16,609 nt of DNA, taken from contig JBDOIG010000082.1 in NCBI GenBank assembly GCA_041082235.1, positions 1 to 16,609 on the forward strand, written 5' to 3'. A program made the translations under genes and the position numbers. The stretch is from CALJEL01 sp041082235. Lineage in GTDB: Bacteria > Nitrospirota > Thermodesulfovibrionia > Thermodesulfovibrionales > CALJEL01. The notes beneath the pieces are model-generated. The model ran no database searches. It was not told the origin of the DNA and saw only the letters and a list, made by a program, of their open reading frames with translations. Shown one piece after another: positions 1 through 7,405 of this stretch (its first letter is position 1; the number at the start of each line of letters is the position of its first letter).

Positions 1-1
1 G

Positions 2-157
2 CTACCTGAGGGGGTGGAGATGGTGATGCCTGGTGACAATGTAAACATAACAGTGGAGCTAATAGCACCCATAGCCCTTGAGAAGGAGTTAAGGTTTGCC
101 ATAAGGGAAGGAGGAAGGACAGTGGGTGCAGGTGTGGTAACGGAGATACTGGAATGA
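2..157 (+). CDS. tuf: Elongation factor Tu, C-terminal end (partial)
   Basis: The window opens inside this gene; the last 51 codons are readable in frame from position 2 to the TGA at 155-157. The translation contains the EF-Tu domain 3 signatures EMVMPGDN, ALEKELRFAIREGGRTVGAG and a terminal VVTEILE. EF-Tu is the GTPase that brings aminoacyl-tRNA to the ribosome; this segment is the last beta-barrel, which contacts tRNA. The stop codon overlaps the rpmG start (ATGA), so the two genes are translationally coupled. The tuf - rpmG - trnW - secE - nusG order is a common bacterial arrangement. Identity is secure from the residues seen; the GTPase domain lies outside the window. Confidence 0.97.
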   Translation, partial: LPEGVEMVMPGDNVNITVELIAPIALEKELRFAIREGGRTVGAGVVTEILE

Positions 158-306
158 GAGAGATTATACTTTTACAGTGTACAGAGTGTAAGAACAGGAA
201 TTATTCAACAACAAAGAATAAGAAGAATACTCCTGATAAGCTTCAGCTCAAGAAGTACTGCAAGCACTGCAGACATCATACGCTTCATAAGGAGACAAAG
301 GCATAG
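154..306 (+). CDS. rpmG: 50S ribosomal protein L33 (bL33)
   Basis: This 50-residue basic protein begins MREIILLQCTECKNRNY and has the L33 zinc-ribbon pattern: Cys9 and Cys12, then Cys36 and Cys39 (CKHC). It is therefore the zinc-binding (C+) form. It is a component of the large ribosomal subunit near the E site. The ATG at 154 overlaps the tuf stop codon, and GGAG at 142-145 gives a ribosome binding site with 8-nt spacing. The length matches the family. The TAG stop at 304-306 shares its last two bases with the first two bases of the mature tRNA-Trp, so the same transcript region must serve as both a stop codon and an RNase P cleavage site. Confidence 0.95.
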   Translation: MREIILLQCTECKNRNYSTTKNKKNTPDKLQLKKYCKHCRHHTLHKETKA

Positions 307-381
307 GCCAGTAGCTCTAACGGCTAGAGCATCGGACTCCAAATCCGAGGGTTGGGGGTTCAAATCCCTCCTGGCCTGCCA
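305..381 (+). tRNA. trnW: tRNA-Trp (anticodon CCA)
   Basis: A full cloverleaf can be drawn. The acceptor stem is AGGCCAG (305-311) with CTGGCCT (371-377), discriminator G378, and encoded CCA at 379-381. The D stem is GCTC (314-317) with GAGC (327-330). The anticodon stem is TCGGA (332-336) with TCCGA (344-348) around loop CTCCAAA, which places anticodon CCA at 339-341. The T stem is 354-358 with 366-370 (one G-T pair), with T loop TTCAAAT. The CCA anticodon, A1 and G73 are typical of bacterial tRNA-Trp. It is embedded between rpmG and secE, with no visible promoter of its own, so it is probably cut from the polycistronic transcript. Confidence 0.97.
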
Positions 382-405
382 TTAAATAGAAAGTAGGGAG
401 ACAGG

Positions 406-591
406 ATGATTCAGAAGATAAAAGAATTTTTCAGGGAAGTGGGCTTTGAGCTCAAAAAGGTGGTATTCCCATCAAAGGAAGAGCTTATAGGTTCCACATG
501 GGTTGTTATAATAGCTGTTATAATAGTTGCTATTTTCCTTGGAATAGTGGATGTGGGTCTTGCAAAGATAGTTGAGAGGTTATTGAGATAA
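406..591 (+). CDS. secE: Preprotein translocase subunit SecE
   Basis: This 61-residue protein has the SecE layout: a short amphipathic N-terminal helix with the conserved stretch ELKKVVFPSKEE (about residues 15-26), then one hydrophobic segment (about 32-50) and a short basic tail. SecE clamps SecY in the SecYEG protein-conducting channel of the cytoplasmic membrane. The single-span form is the minimal version found in most bacteria; E. coli has two extra spans. AGGGAG lies at 395-400, about 5 nt before the ATG. It is followed by nusG after a single base, and the secE-nusG pairing is nearly universal and supports the call. Confidence 0.95.
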   Translation: MIQKIKEFFREVGFELKKVVFPSKEELIGSTWVVIIAVIIVAIFLGIVDVGLAKIVERLLR

Positions 592-592
592 T

Positions 593-1114
593 ATGGCAAA
601 GAATTGGTATGTGGTGCATACATATTCAGGGTATGAAGACAGAGTAAAACAGTCTATTGAAAAAAAGGCAGAGGAAAAAGGACTCAAAGATAAGATTACC
701 AATATCCTTATTCCAACAGAGAGGGTGATTGAGAGGAGGGGCTCAAAGAAGAGGGAGAGTGACAAGAAATTTTATCCTGGTTATATACTTGTAGAGATGG
801 AACTTGACGATGAGACATGGCATCTTATAAGGAGTACCCCGAGGGTGACAGGCTTTGTTGGTGGTACCAAGCCAGTTCCCCTTCCAGAGGAAGAGGTTAG
901 TGTTATTGTTCAGCAGCTTCAGAAGGGACCAATACAGGTGAGAACTCAGTATGTAACAGGTGATGAGGTTAAGATTATTGATGGTCCCTTTTCTGGTTTT
1001 GTTGGGAAGGTTGACGAAGTTGATATAGATCATGGTAGATTAAAGGTTACAGTTAAGATATTTGGCAGAGAGACACCTGTAGAGTTAAATTTCTCACAGG
1101 TGGAAAAGGATTAA
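593..1114 (+). CDS. nusG: Transcription termination/antitermination factor NusG
   Basis: This 173-residue protein has the N-terminal NGN domain (about 1-110), beginning WYVVHTYSGYEDRV and including KFYPGYILVEM and TPRVTGFVGG. A C-terminal KOW domain follows (about 118-170), with the core GDEVKIIDGPFSGFVGKV. NusG binds the clamp of RNA polymerase, suppresses pausing, and links to Rho or ribosomal S10 through the KOW domain. Length and motifs match ordinary NusG, with no extra inserted domain. The start lies 1 nt after the secE stop with its ribosome binding site inside secE, which suggests coupled translation. Confidence 0.98.
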   Translation: MAKNWYVVHTYSGYEDRVKQSIEKKAEEKGLKDKITNILIPTERVIERRGSKKRESDKKFYPGYILVEMELDDETWHLIRSTPRVTGFVGGTKPVPLPEEEVSVIVQQLQKGPIQVRTQYVTGDEVKIIDGPFSGFVGKVDEVDIDHGRLKVTVKIFGRETPVELNFSQVEKD

Positions 1115-1126
1115 AAAGGAGGATAA

Positions 1127-1555
1127 ATGGCTCAGAAAGAAGTCACAGCACAGGTAAAGCTCCAGATTCCTGCCGGGAAGGCAAATCCAGCCCCGCCTGT
1201 AGGTCCTGCCCTTGGTCCGCACGGTATAAATATAATGGAGTTCTGCAAACAGTTTAATGCAAAGACGCAGGCAATGGGTGATACAATAATACCTGTTGTT
1301 ATAACTATTTATAAGGACAGGTCTTTTACATTCATAACCAAGACACCTCCTGCATCAGAATTAATAAAAAAGGCAGCAGGGGTAATTAAAGGTTCAAGTG
1401 TGCCAAATAAAGACAAGGTGGGTAAGATTACCATGGCACAGGTTAAGGAGATTGCAAGGACAAAACTTCCTGACCTGAATACCCAGTCGCTTGAGGCAGC
1501 CATGGAGATGATTAAAGGAACTGCAAGGAGTATGGGAGTTGAGATAGTTCCATAA
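1127..1555 (+). CDS. rplK: 50S ribosomal protein L11 (uL11)
   Basis: This 142-residue protein has the L11 N-terminal signature NPAPPVGPALGPHGINIMEF with its proline-rich turn, and the RNA-binding C-terminal domain. That domain includes KTPPASELIKKAAG and a terminal EMIKGTARSMGVEI. L11 binds the GTPase-associated centre of 23S rRNA with the L10-L12 stalk and is the site of thiopeptide action and RelA sensing. Position 1115-1126 supplies AAAGGAGG 4 nt before the ATG. Length equals the family norm. It lies 12 nt after nusG and 30 nt before rplA; no separate leader structure fits in those gaps. Confidence 0.99.
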   Translation: MAQKEVTAQVKLQIPAGKANPAPPVGPALGPHGINIMEFCKQFNAKTQAMGDTIIPVVITIYKDRSFTFITKTPPASELIKKAAGVIKGSSVPNKDKVGKITMAQVKEIARTKLPDLNTQSLEAAMEMIKGTARSMGVEIVP

Positions 1556-1585
1556 TGATTCGAATGGTTCAACAGGAGGAATAAG

Positions 1586-2281
1586 ATGGGAAAGAATATA
1601 GAGAAAGCGAAACAGAAGATTGATAGGGCAAAGGAATATTCCCTTGAGGATGCTATTAAATTGCTCAAGGAATGCAAGTATGCAAAATTTGATGAGACCG
1701 TGGAACTTGCTGTAAATCTCGGGATTGATCCAAAAAAGAGCGATCAGGTTGTCAGGGGCACAGTACTTTTACCCCACGGGACTGGAAAATCAGTGAGGGT
1801 CCTTGTCTTCGCTAAGGGAGAAAAGGAAAAGGAGGCAAGGGAGGCTGGTGCAGACTTTGTTGGAGCCGAGGACCTTGTTGAAAAGATACAGAAGGGATGG
1901 CTTGATTTTGATAAGGCAGTTGCTACTCCTGATGTCATGGGCCTTGTAGGAAGGCTTGGAAAGATTCTTGGACCAAGAGGTCTTATGCCTAATCCGAAGG
2001 TTGGAACAGTGACCTTTGATGTCCAGAAGGCTGTTAAGGAGCTGAAGTCAGGAAAGGTTGAATTTGCTGTTGATAAAGGTGGAGTTGTTCATGTCCCTAT
2101 AGGTAAGATATCCTTTGAAGATTCAAGGCTTGTTGAGAATGCAAGGACGATCATTTCTTCTTTGATAAAGGCGAAACCAGCGGCAAGTAAGGGTAAGTAT
2201 ATGAAGAAGATCACCCTTTCATCTACCATGGGGCCTGGAATAAAGATCAACATAGATAGTATTATTGCAAAAAAAGGATAA
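1586..2281 (+). CDS. rplA: 50S ribosomal protein L1 (uL1)
   Basis: This 231-residue protein carries L1 hallmarks: FDETVELAVNLGIDPKKSDQ near the N terminus, the domain II region GTGKSVRVLVFAKG, and LGPRGLMPNPKVGTVT around residues 130-145. It ends with the domain I return TLSSTMGPGIKIN. L1 forms the mobile stalk that helps release deacylated tRNA from the E site, and in many bacteria it represses its own mRNA. AGGAGG at 1574-1579 precedes the ATG by 6 nt. Length is normal. The gene ends at the edge of the L10 leader, which begins within about 10 nt of its stop. Confidence 0.99.
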   Translation: MGKNIEKAKQKIDRAKEYSLEDAIKLLKECKYAKFDETVELAVNLGIDPKKSDQVVRGTVLLPHGTGKSVRVLVFAKGEKEKEAREAGADFVGAEDLVEKIQKGWLDFDKAVATPDVMGLVGRLGKILGPRGLMPNPKVGTVTFDVQKAVKELKSGKVEFAVDKGGVVHVPIGKISFEDSRLVENARTIISSLIKAKPAASKGKYMKKITLSSTMGPGIKINIDSIIAKKG

Positions 2282-2289
2282 TGTTAACT

Positions 2290-2390
2290 CAGGCATTGCC
2301 TGATAAAAATCTTGTCAGAGACAGCGGGTGTTTATCTTAAATGGTAAGCCCAGCCCGCCGAGACAGGTTTAGCCTGATAGAGTCTCTGGG
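2290..2390 (+). promoter_or_regulatory. Ribosomal protein L10 leader (autoregulatory mRNA structure)
   Basis: The 118-nt gap between rplA and rplJ folds into the shape known for bacterial L10 leaders. An outer stem CAGAGAC (2316-2322) with GTCTCTG (2382-2388) closes a junction. One arm is GCGGG (2324-2328) with CCCGC (2354-2358), continued past an internal loop by 2330-2336 with 2343-2349. A second small hairpin is CAGG (2364-2367) with CCTG (2373-2376). The outer stem ends just upstream of the rplJ ribosome binding site. L10, or L10 with L12, is known to bind such leaders and repress rplJL. A further short hairpin CAGGC-ATT-GCCTG (2290-2302) lies immediately upstream. The family assignment comes from recognised shape and position, not a covariance search. 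Confidence 0.85.
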
Positions 2391-2402
2391 AAAGGAGGGA
2401 TG

Positions 2403-2927
2403 ATGGAGAAGGCAAAAAAGGCAGAGGTAATCAATGAGCTAAAGGATAAGTTTCTCAGGGCAAAGGCGGTGGTATTTACTGATTATACGGGTATGACTGT
2501 TGCTGAGATGTCAGAGCTCAGGGACCTTCTCAGAGGTTCACGGGTTGAATACAGGGTTATAAAAAACAATCTCGCAAGGATTGCAGCAAAGGAGACCCCT
2601 CTTTCATCTATAAAACCTGAAGATTATGCAGGGCCCATTGGTATTGCAATTGGATATGATGATCCTCTGCTTGTGGTGAAAAAGGTACTTGAATTTACAG
2701 AAAAGAATGAAAAGCTGAAGATTAAAAATTCTGTAGTTGATGGCAGACTTTTTTCACCAGATGAGTTAAAAGAACTCTCAAAACTTCCACCAAGGGAAGT
2801 CCTTCTCGGGATGCTTGCTGGTGGACTTGTTCAGCCACTCTCACAGCTTGCCTCAGGGTTTAACGCCCTGCTGGTAAATCTCGCTTATGCCTTTGAGGCA
2901 TTAAAAAGAAAAAAGGAACAACAATAA
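2403..2927 (+). CDS. rplJ: 50S ribosomal protein L10 (uL10)
   Basis: This protein of about 174 residues anchors the L12 dimers of the ribosomal stalk. Visible L10 features are the N-terminal domain with KAVVFTDYTGMTVAEM and LRGSRVEYRVIKNNLARIAA, then DYAGPIGIAIGYDDP. A long C-terminal helix begins near PREVLLGMLAGG and ends in a basic tail; this helix carries the L12 binding sites. Two ATGs lie in tandem at 2400 and 2403. I choose 2403 because AGGAGG (2393-2398) leaves 4 nt to it but only 1 nt to the first; the alternative adds one Met. The gene is under the L10 leader and is followed by rplL after 19 nt. Confidence 0.98.
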   Translation: MEKAKKAEVINELKDKFLRAKAVVFTDYTGMTVAEMSELRDLLRGSRVEYRVIKNNLARIAAKETPLSSIKPEDYAGPIGIAIGYDDPLLVVKKVLEFTEKNEKLKIKNSVVDGRLFSPDELKELSKLPPREVLLGMLAGGLVQPLSQLASGFNALLVNLAYAFEALKRKKEQQ

Positions 2928-2946
2928 ATAGAGGAGGAATATAAGG

Positions 2947-3330
2947 ATGGCAGTTACAAAAGAAGAGGTTTTTCAGTTTATTGACAACATGACAGTTCTT
3001 GAGCTTTCTCAATTCATAAAGGAATTTGAGGAAAGATATGGTGTGAAGGCTGCAGCACCTGTTGCAGTTGCAGCAGCACCAGTAGCAGGGGCACCGGCAG
3101 CAGCACCTGCAGAGGAAAAGACAAGCTTTGATGTGATACTTGCAAATGCCGGTGAAAAGAAGATCAATGTAATAAAGGTGGTGAGAGAGCTTACCGGTCT
3201 TGGACTTAAAGAAGCCAAGGACCTTGTGGAAGGTGCACCGAAACCTGTAAAGACAGGCGTTTCAAAAGATGAGGCCAATGCCATCAAGGCAAAGCTTGAG
3301 GCAGAGGGAGCAAAGGTAGAGATAAAATAG
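2947..3330 (+). CDS. rplL: 50S ribosomal protein L7/L12 (bL12)
   Basis: This 127-residue protein has the three L12 parts. The N-terminal dimerisation helices contain MTVLELSQFIKEFEERYGV. An Ala/Pro/Val-rich flexible hinge follows (about residues 36-56). The globular C-terminal domain contains VIKVVRELTGLGLKEAKDLV and ends EGAKVEIK. The C-terminal domain recruits translation GTPases to the ribosome. AGGAGG at 2932-2937 supplies a strong ribosome binding site, fitting the need for several copies per ribosome. Length is slightly above the E. coli protein because of the longer hinge. It is co-transcribed with rplJ; a long hairpin separates it from rpoB. Confidence 0.99.
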   Translation: MAVTKEEVFQFIDNMTVLELSQFIKEFEERYGVKAAAPVAVAAAPVAGAPAAAPAEEKTSFDVILANAGEKKINVIKVVRELTGLGLKEAKDLVEGAPKPVKTGVSKDEANAIKAKLEAEGAKVEIK

Positions 3331-3358
3331 GTCTTGCTGAAACTTTAAAGGAAGAAAG

Positions 3359-3417
3359 AGGCACAGGGCTGAAGATGATACCCTGGAGGGGTTATCGTGC
3401 TTCAGCCTTCTGTGCTT
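3359..3417 (+). promoter_or_regulatory. Long imperfect hairpin between rplL and rpoB (processing site or attenuator)
   Basis: The transcript of this 145-nt intergenic region can form one long stem. GCACAG (3361-3366) pairs with CTGTGC (3410-3415). GGCTGAAG (3367-3374) pairs with CTTCAGCC (3400-3407) after a 2-nt bulge. ATGAT (3375-3379) pairs with ATCGT (3394-3398), and ACCC (3380-3383) pairs with GGGT (3389-3392) around a 5-nt loop. That is about 23 pairs with small bulges. No T-run follows, so it is not an obvious terminator. E. coli has an attenuator and an RNase III site at the same place between rplL and rpoB, so I infer a comparable role in setting ribosomal protein versus polymerase output. 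Confidence 0.6.
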
Positions 3418-3475
3418 GGAGCTTAATGAATTTAATTATAAAAATTGAGGGGTTAACCCCGCAGGAGAGGAAAGT

Positions 3476-6400
3476 ATGGCAAAGGTTTTAAGAGAGAGGG
3501 TCAATTTTGGAAAGGTAAAGACAGTCCTTGATGTACCTTATCTTATTGAATATCAGAAGAGGTCCTTTGAGGAGTTTCTTCAGAAGGATGTATCACCTGA
3601 CAAAAGAGAGAATAAAGGACTTCAGGCTGCCTTCAGGGATGTCTTTCCAATTACAGATTTTAACGAGATGGTATCCCTTGAGTTTATAGGGTATTCTGTG
3701 GGAGAACCTAAATTTTCAGAACGGGAATGCCTTAAAAAGGGAATAGACTATTCAGCACCTATAAAGGTGAAGGTGAGACTCAATTTCTGGGAACTTGATG
3801 CCTCTGGTAAGAAGGTGCTCAAGAATTCAAAGGAGCAGGAGGTCTTCATAGGTGAGATTCCCTTGATGACAGAACACGGCAGTTTTATTATTAATGGAAC
3901 GGAGAGGGTTATTGTAAGTCAGCTACACAGGTCTCCTGGGGTATTTTTCAGTCATGATAAGACAAAGACACATACCAGTGGCAGACCCCTCTTTACTGCA
4001 AGGGTTATACCTTCAAGGGGTTCATGGCTTGATTTTGAATTTGATACAAAGGATATTCTCTATGTAAGGATAGACAAGAGGAAGAGACTGCCAGCAACGA
4101 TTGTGCTTAAGGCACTTGGATACTCTGATGAAGAGCTCCTGAAGATCTATTATCCTGTGGAGACAATTAAGATAGAAAAGGATGGCTACTACAGGATTAT
4201 TTCTGATGTCTTAATAGGTACAAGGGCAAGCAATGAGATAGCTGATCCAAAGACAGGTGAGATAATTGTAAAGGAAGGGAGCAAGATTACCCGCTATGCT
4301 ATAAAGAAGATGGAGACAGCAGGCATCAAGAAAATAAGACTCTCGGAAAAGGAAATCCTGGGAAGGGTCACAATAAAGGATATTATAGATCCTGAGACAG
4401 GTGAGGTTATTGTTGGAAGTAATGAGGAGATTACGCAAGAAAGATTCCAGCAGATACTGAGACTCGGTATAGATACACTGGAGCTTCTTTATATAGATAA
4501 TGTAAATTATCTTTCATCCCTGAGAGATACCTTACTTACAGACAGGGTTAAGACACAGGAAGAAGCACTCATTGAGATATACAAGAGACTGCGTCCCGGA
4601 GAACCCTCTACCATTGAAGCAGCAAGGGACCTTTTTAACGGCCTCTTTTTTGATCCCAAGAGATATGACCTCAGTCCTGTCGGCAGGGTGAAGATAAATA
4701 AGAGACTCGGTCTTGATATCCCTGTTTCAACAACAGTCCTTACAGACAGGGACATCATAGAGATAGTTAGATACCTCTTCCTATTAAGAACAGGTAAGGG
4801 AGAGGTTGATGATATAGATCATCTTGGAAACAGGAGGGTGAGGGGAATAGGAGAGCTTCTTGAGAACCAGTTCAGGATAGGACTCGTGAGGATGGAAAGA
4901 ACAATAAAAGAAAGGATGTCCCTTATAGAGATTGAAGAGCTTGAACCTCACGATATATTGAACGCAAAGCCGGTAATGGCTGCGATAAAGGAATTCTTTG
5001 GCTCAAGTCAGTTGAGTCAGTTTATGGATCAGACAAATCCCCTTTCAGAGCTTACACACAAAAGAAGACTTTCAGCCCTTGGTCCAGGAGGTCTTACCAG
5101 GGAAAGGGCAGGTTTTGAGGTGAGAGATGTTCATCCTACCCATTACGGGAGGATATGCCCTGTAGAGACACCTGAAGGTCCGAATATTGGACTGATCGTA
5201 TCTCTTGCAAGTTATGCAAGGATAAATGAATATGGCTTTATAGAGGCACCTTATAGAAAGGTCGTAAACGGAAAGGTTACAGATGAGATAGTGTGGCTTT
5301 CTGCTATGGAGAGCGAAGGTTATGTGATTGCAGAGGCCACATCACCTGTTGATGGCAAGGGTAATCTGGTTGGAGAGGCTGTTTCAGCAAGGGTTGGTGG
5401 TGATTTCAAGATGGTCCCTCCGGAAGAGGTTCAGTTTATGGATGTTTCTCCAAAACAGATTGTGGGTGTATCAGCCTCCCTTATACCATTTCTTGAAAAT
5501 GATGATGCAAACAGGGCCCTTATGGGTTCTAACATGCAGAGACAGGGTGTGCCATTGATAATACCTGAGGCTCCAATAGTAGGAACAGGGATGGAGGCTG
5601 TTGCAGCAAGGGATTCAGGTGCTGTAGTGGTTGCCAGAAGGGCAGGCATTGTGGAGAGCGTGGATGCAAGAAGGATAACCATAAGGGCTAAGGATGGCGG
5701 GCTTGATATATATAATCTGATAAAGTTTCACAAGACGAATCAAAATACCTGTATCAACCAGAGGCCCATTGTAAAAGCAGGTGATACCGTGGAAGCAGGT
5801 GATATCATAGCTGATAGCTCCTCCACAGATCTTGGAGAACTCAGTCTTGGTAAGAATGTCCTTGTAGCCTTTATGCCATGGGGAGGATACAATTTTGAGG
5901 ATGCTATCCTGATAAGCGAGAGATTGGTCTCAGAAGATGTTTATACATCCATTCATATTGAGGAGTTTGAGATAGAGGCGAGGGATACAAAGCTTGGACC
6001 TGAGGAGATAACAAGGGATATTCCAAATATGGGTGAGGAGGTCCTTAAGGACCTAGATGAAAGCGGTATTATCAGGATTGGTGCAGAGGTAAAACCTGGA
6101 GATATCCTTGTTGGTAAAATCACACCAAAGGGTGAAACACAGCTTACCCCTGAGGAAAGGCTTTTAAGGGCAATATTCGGGGAGAAGGCTGAAGAGGTAA
6201 AGGAAAGTTCCTTGTATGTACCACCTGGCATTGAAGGAACTGTTATAGATGTGAAGGTCCTTACAAGAAAGGGCGTGGAGAAGGATAAAAGGACAAAGGC
6301 AATTGAAGAAGATGAGATAGCAAGGTTACAGAGGGATCTTGAAGATGAGATAAGGATAATAAAGGAAGAAAGGTCTGCAAAAATAAAGAAACTTCTCCTC

Positions 6401-7402
6401 GGGCAGAAGGTACAGGAAGAGCTTAAGGATCCAAAGACAAAGGAAGTGATTTGTGAGGCAGGGAAAAAAATAACTGAAAAGCATCTTGAAAGGATCAAGG
6501 CGGATTATCTTGTAAAGATAAAGATTACTGATGGGGATATTCAGAATGAGATAGAGACTACCTATAGAGATGCAAATATCAGGATAAGGGAACTTGAAAG
6601 GCTATATGATGAAAAGATAGACAGGATAAAAAGGGGAGATGAACTCCCAGCTGGAGTTAATAAGATTGTAAAGGTTTATATTGCTATGAAGCGAAAGATC
6701 CAGGTAGGCGATAAGATGGCTGGAAGACATGGTAATAAGGGAGTTGTATCTATGGTGCTTCCTGTTGAGGACATGCCCTATCTTCCTGATGGAACCCCGG
6801 TTGATATAGTCCTTAACCCCCTTGGAGTTCCTTCAAGGATGAATGTTGGTCAGATCCTTGAGACCCATCTTGGATGGGCAGCAAAGGCGCTGGGTCTTCA
6901 TGTGGCATCTCCTGTTTTTGAAGGTGCAAAGGAACATGAGATAAGGGCACTTCTCAAGAAGGCAGGTCTTCCCGAGAATGGTCAGATAACCCTTTATGAT
7001 GGCCGTACTGGTGAGCCTTTTAGAAGGCCTGTAACAGTTGGAACCATGTATATGATGAAGCTTCACCATCTTGTGGATGACAAGATCCACGCCCGTTCAA
7101 TCGGACCATACTCGCTTGTTACCCAGCAACCCCTTGGTGGAAAGGCACAGTTTGGTGGTCAGAGGCTTGGTGAGATGGAGGTCTGGGCACTTGAGGCCTA
7201 TGGAGCTGCCTATAGCCTTCAGGAATTTCTTACTGTCAAGAGTGATGATATTCAAGGAAGGGCAAGGATGTATGAGGCAATAGTGAAGGGTGATCCTTCA
7301 CTTGAGCCGGGCATCCCTGAGTCCTTCCATGTGCTTGTAAAAGAACTTCAGAGTCTCTGCCTTGATGTAGAGCTCTTAGAAAAGAAAAAGAAGGGAGAGT
7401 AA
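3476..7402 (+). CDS. rpoB: DNA-directed RNA polymerase subunit beta
   Basis: This 1308-residue beta subunit is one half of the RNA polymerase active cleft. The fork/rifampicin pocket is at residues 509-536 (starting GSSQLSQFMDQTNPLSEL). Q515, D518, H528, R531 and S533 match the sensitive-type residues of E. coli (offset +2). Catalytic-region NFED is at 806-809, and KMAGRHGNKGV and the C-terminal clamp segment GGKAQFGGQRLGEMEVWALE are intact. Lineage inserts SI1 (about 225-345) and a charged, coiled-coil-like SI2 (about 935-1040) are both present, as in Proteobacteria. AGGAGAGG at 3462-3469 precedes the ATG. rpoC begins 3 nt after the stop. No frameshift or missing motif was seen. Confidence 0.99.
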   Translation: MAKVLRERVNFGKVKTVLDVPYLIEYQKRSFEEFLQKDVSPDKRENKGLQAAFRDVFPITDFNEMVSLEFIGYSVGEPKFSERECLKKGIDYSAPIKVKVRLNFWELDASGKKVLKNSKEQEVFIGEIPLMTEHGSFIINGTERVIVSQLHRSPGVFFSHDKTKTHTSGRPLFTARVIPSRGSWLDFEFDTKDILYVRIDKRKRLPATIVLKALGYSDEELLKIYYPVETIKIEKDGYYRIISDVLIGTRASNEIADPKTGEIIVKEGSKITRYAIKKMETAGIKKIRLSEKEILGRVTIKDIIDPETGEVIVGSNEEITQERFQQILRLGIDTLELLYIDNVNYLSSLRDTLLTDRVKTQEEALIEIYKRLRPGEPSTIEAARDLFNGLFFDPKRYDLSPVGRVKINKRLGLDIPVSTTVLTDRDIIEIVRYLFLLRTGKGEVDDIDHLGNRRVRGIGELLENQFRIGLVRMERTIKERMSLIEIEELEPHDILNAKPVMAAIKEFFGSSQLSQFMDQTNPLSELTHKRRLSALGPGGLTRERAGFEVRDVHPTHYGRICPVETPEGPNIGLIVSLASYARINEYGFIEAPYRKVVNGKVTDEIVWLSAMESEGYVIAEATSPVDGKGNLVGEAVSARVGGDFKMVPPEEVQFMDVSPKQIVGVSASLIPFLENDDANRALMGSNMQRQGVPLIIPEAPIVGTGMEAVAARDSGAVVVARRAGIVESVDARRITIRAKDGGLDIYNLIKFHKTNQNTCINQRPIVKAGDTVEAGDIIADSSSTDLGELSLGKNVLVAFMPWGGYNFEDAILISERLVSEDVYTSIHIEEFEIEARDTKLGPEEITRDIPNMGEEVLKDLDESGIIRIGAEVKPGDILVGKITPKGETQLTPEERLLRAIFGEKAEEVKESSLYVPPGIEGTVIDVKVLTRKGVEKDKRTKAIEEDEIARLQRDLEDEIRIIKEERSAKIKKLLLGQKVQEELKDPKTKEVICEAGKKITEKHLERIKADYLVKIKITDGDIQNEIETTYRDANIRIRELERLYDEKIDRIKRGDELPAGVNKIVKVYIAMKRKIQVGDKMAGRHGNKGVVSMVLPVEDMPYLPDGTPVDIVLNPLGVPSRMNVGQILETHLGWAAKALGLHVASPVFEGAKEHEIRALLKKAGLPENGQITLYDGRTGEPFRRPVTVGTMYMMKLHHLVDDKIHARSIGPYSLVTQQPLGGKAQFGGQRLGEMEVWALEAYGAAYSLQEFLTVKSDDIQGRARMYEAIVKGDPSLEPGIPESFHVLVKELQSLCLDVELLEKKKKGE

Positions 7403-7405
7403 AAA

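Noticed and set aside
2400..2402. First of two tandem ATGs as the rplJ start
   Set aside because: Only 1 nt separates it from the AGGAGG sequence; the ATG at 2403 has more workable spacing. The difference is one residue and remains open.
3416..3445. Possible promoter before rpoB (TTGGAG and TATAAA)
   Set aside because: The hexamers are poor matches and the spacer is only 15 nt; AT-rich sequence here makes chance matches likely.
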